DNA from: Lentzea californiensis
GTDB taxonomy: Bacteria; Actinomycetota; Actinomycetes; Mycobacteriales; Pseudonocardiaceae
DNA: 64,000 nucleotides
Direction: 5' to 3'
NCBI RefSeq assembly: GCF_024648825.1
Contig: NZ_JANBBE010000007.1
Span: forward strand, 186,001 to 250,000
Shown: piece by piece, positions 59,834 to 64,000 of the stretch
How positions within the stretch are numbered: position 1 is the first letter of the stretch
Layout of the letters: every line of letters begins with the position of its first letter
The notes under the pieces: generated by a model
The model's input: the letters and a program-made list of their open reading frames with translations, nothing else
The model's database searches: none
Told to the model about the DNA's origin: nothing
Position numbers and translations under genes: made by a program

Positions 59834-60125
59834 GATTTCCTCCGTGGTGTGGATTCTTTTCGGATCGGTGCCGCGACCGTACAGACCGCAATTGCCTGAG
59901 TACAACGTGACCCAGTCAAGAAATCTTCAGCGGCCATGATTGCGGCGGGTGGTAGTAGTACCAAACACCCTCCGGCGGCCTGATCACTGCCCTCCGGCAA
60001 CTCGTCGCCCACCCGAGGTGTGCTATGAGGCCGGTGACCAGCGGGGCAGCCGGTGGCGTGACCCTACCAACACATGTTTGCCCTGGTGAGCGCGCCACAC
60101 CTCAAATGACGTGGCGCGCCCCTCC
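59834..60125. other. mihF upstream region, no gene seen
   Basis: This 292-bp gap contains the mihF promoter region on the minus strand, with a TTGACT -35-like hexamer near 59908-59913 but no well-spaced -10 box that can be assigned. The pyrF terminator lies at its right end. No open frame with coding character was found. Confidence 0.5.
60090..60119 (-). terminator. pyrF terminator
   Basis: A 9-bp stem (GCGCGCCAC / GTGGCGCGC) with a 12-base loop, 6 bp beyond the pyrF stop on the minus strand. It ends the carB-pyrF transcript. Confidence 0.65.
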
Positions 60126-60934
60126 TCAGAGGCTCTGCTGGACCCTCTGCACCGCGCTGACCAGCGAAGACACGTCGGGACCGTGCTTGAGAACATCTCG
60201 TGAAGAAGTCGGAAAGACGTTGCGCATGTCGGGTCCGAAGAGCCGTTTTAGATCAGCCACGGACCCACCCTGAGCGCCGAAACCGGGGGCCAGGATCGGT
60301 CCGTTGAACCGGCTGAGGTCTACATCCGTTTCCCCGATCGTGGCGCCCACGACGAGACCGACATCGCCGCACGGGGAAATGCCTGAATTCCGAGCCGCGG
60401 CGAAATCGATGATCGTCTGCGCCACGGTTCGCCCGTCCGGAGCAACGACCCGCTGGACCTGCGCACCCTCCGGGTTCGACGTGAGGGCGAGCACGAACAC
60501 GCCCCTGCCGGTCGCCCGCGCCGTGTCGAGGGCGGGCTGCAGCGACCCGAAGCCGAGGAACGGTGAGAGCGTGACCGCGTCACCGGCCAGCGGCGAGCCG
60601 TCGCCCAGGTACGCCTGGGCGTAGGCGGCCATGGTCGAGCCGATGTCGCCGCGCTTGGCGTCCACGAGCACCAGCGTGCCCGAGTCGCGCAGCTCCGCGA
60701 TCACCCTCTCCAGCACGGCGACGCCCCGCGACCCGTAGGCCTCGAAGAACGCCGCCTGCGGCTTCACCACGGACACCTTGCCGCCGAACGCCTCCACGGC
60801 CGTCAGCGCGAACCGTTCGAGGCCCTCGGCGGTCCTGGAGAGGCCCCAGGCGTCCAGCAGGCTCGGGTGCGGGTCGATCCCGACGCACAGAGGTCCGTGC
60901 GCCGCAACGGCTTTCGCGAGTTTCTCGCCGAAGG

Positions 60935-60938
<4 letters not shown>
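60126..60938 (-). CDS. pyrF: orotidine-5'-phosphate decarboxylase, type 2
   Basis: A 270-residue enzyme performing the last step to UMP. It is the longer type 2 form common in actinobacteria. Landmarks are [12 protein letters not shown] at the N-terminus, the catalytic Asp-Lys-Asp motif [15 protein letters not shown], and [11 protein letters not shown] for phosphate binding. The GTG at 60938 overlaps the carB stop as GTGA, so the genes are translationally coupled. Confidence 0.96.

Positions 60939-64000
<3,062 letters not shown>

Overview
The window reads as chromosome of a high-GC actinomycete, most likely a Pseudonocardiaceae/Actinosynnema-type organism such as Lentzea or Saccharothrix. That assignment is inference from GC-rich codon use, frequent GTG starts, many probable leaderless transcripts, mIHF, an actinobacterial PriA and several SARP regulators. 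No rRNA, tRNA, CRISPR array, transposase or phage gene was seen.

Layout. 1-3.3 kb: DUF58/MoxR pair, a MobA-like nucleotidyltransferase and a TetR regulator. 3.3-11.8 kb: a DrrAB-type ABC exporter divergent from that TetR gene across two tandem operators, then small metabolic and stress genes (aldo/keto reductase, DUF2203, two isochorismatase-family hydrolases around a GlxA/AraC-type regulator, a TetR/NAD(P)-binding/zinc-ribbon operon, GNAT) and a secreted NlpC/P60 peptidase. 11.95-12.15 kb: a MITE-like element of about 200 bp with terminal inverted repeats and a central 27-bp perfect palindrome. 12.1-22.3 kb: acyl-CoA synthetase, sirtuin, a proline/glutamine-rich anchored protein, an FAD monooxygenase, an AfsR-like regulator carrying an in-frame palindromic insert, and an ABC module. 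22.5-25.3 kb: aconitase.

25.4-64 kb is built on the conserved actinobacterial block carB-pyrF-mihF-gmk-rpoZ-coaBC-metK ... priA ... def-fmt-rsmB-rpe-ribD-ribE-ribBA-ribH-PH protein, all on the minus strand and mostly joined by ATGA or GTGA overlaps. It covers pyrimidine synthesis, nucleoid and RNA polymerase accessory factors, CoA and SAM synthesis, replication restart, translation initiation and riboflavin synthesis. carB is cut by the right edge and DUF58 by the left edge.

Between priA and metK lies a 15-kb accessory island (about 40.6-55.8 kb): a Tat-exported phospholipase C, a subtilisin-like protease broken by a frameshift, two secreted RTX-repeat proteins, a secreted ricin-type lectin and three large SARP/ATPase regulators. 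One regulator has inverted domain order and another is split by a frameshift. Heptamer direct repeats with 11-bp periodicity, the geometry of SARP operators, lie upstream of the lectin gene and the first RTX gene. The best candidate for something new is this secretome plus SARP island. Both frameshifts sit in short G/C runs, so sequencing error must be excluded first.
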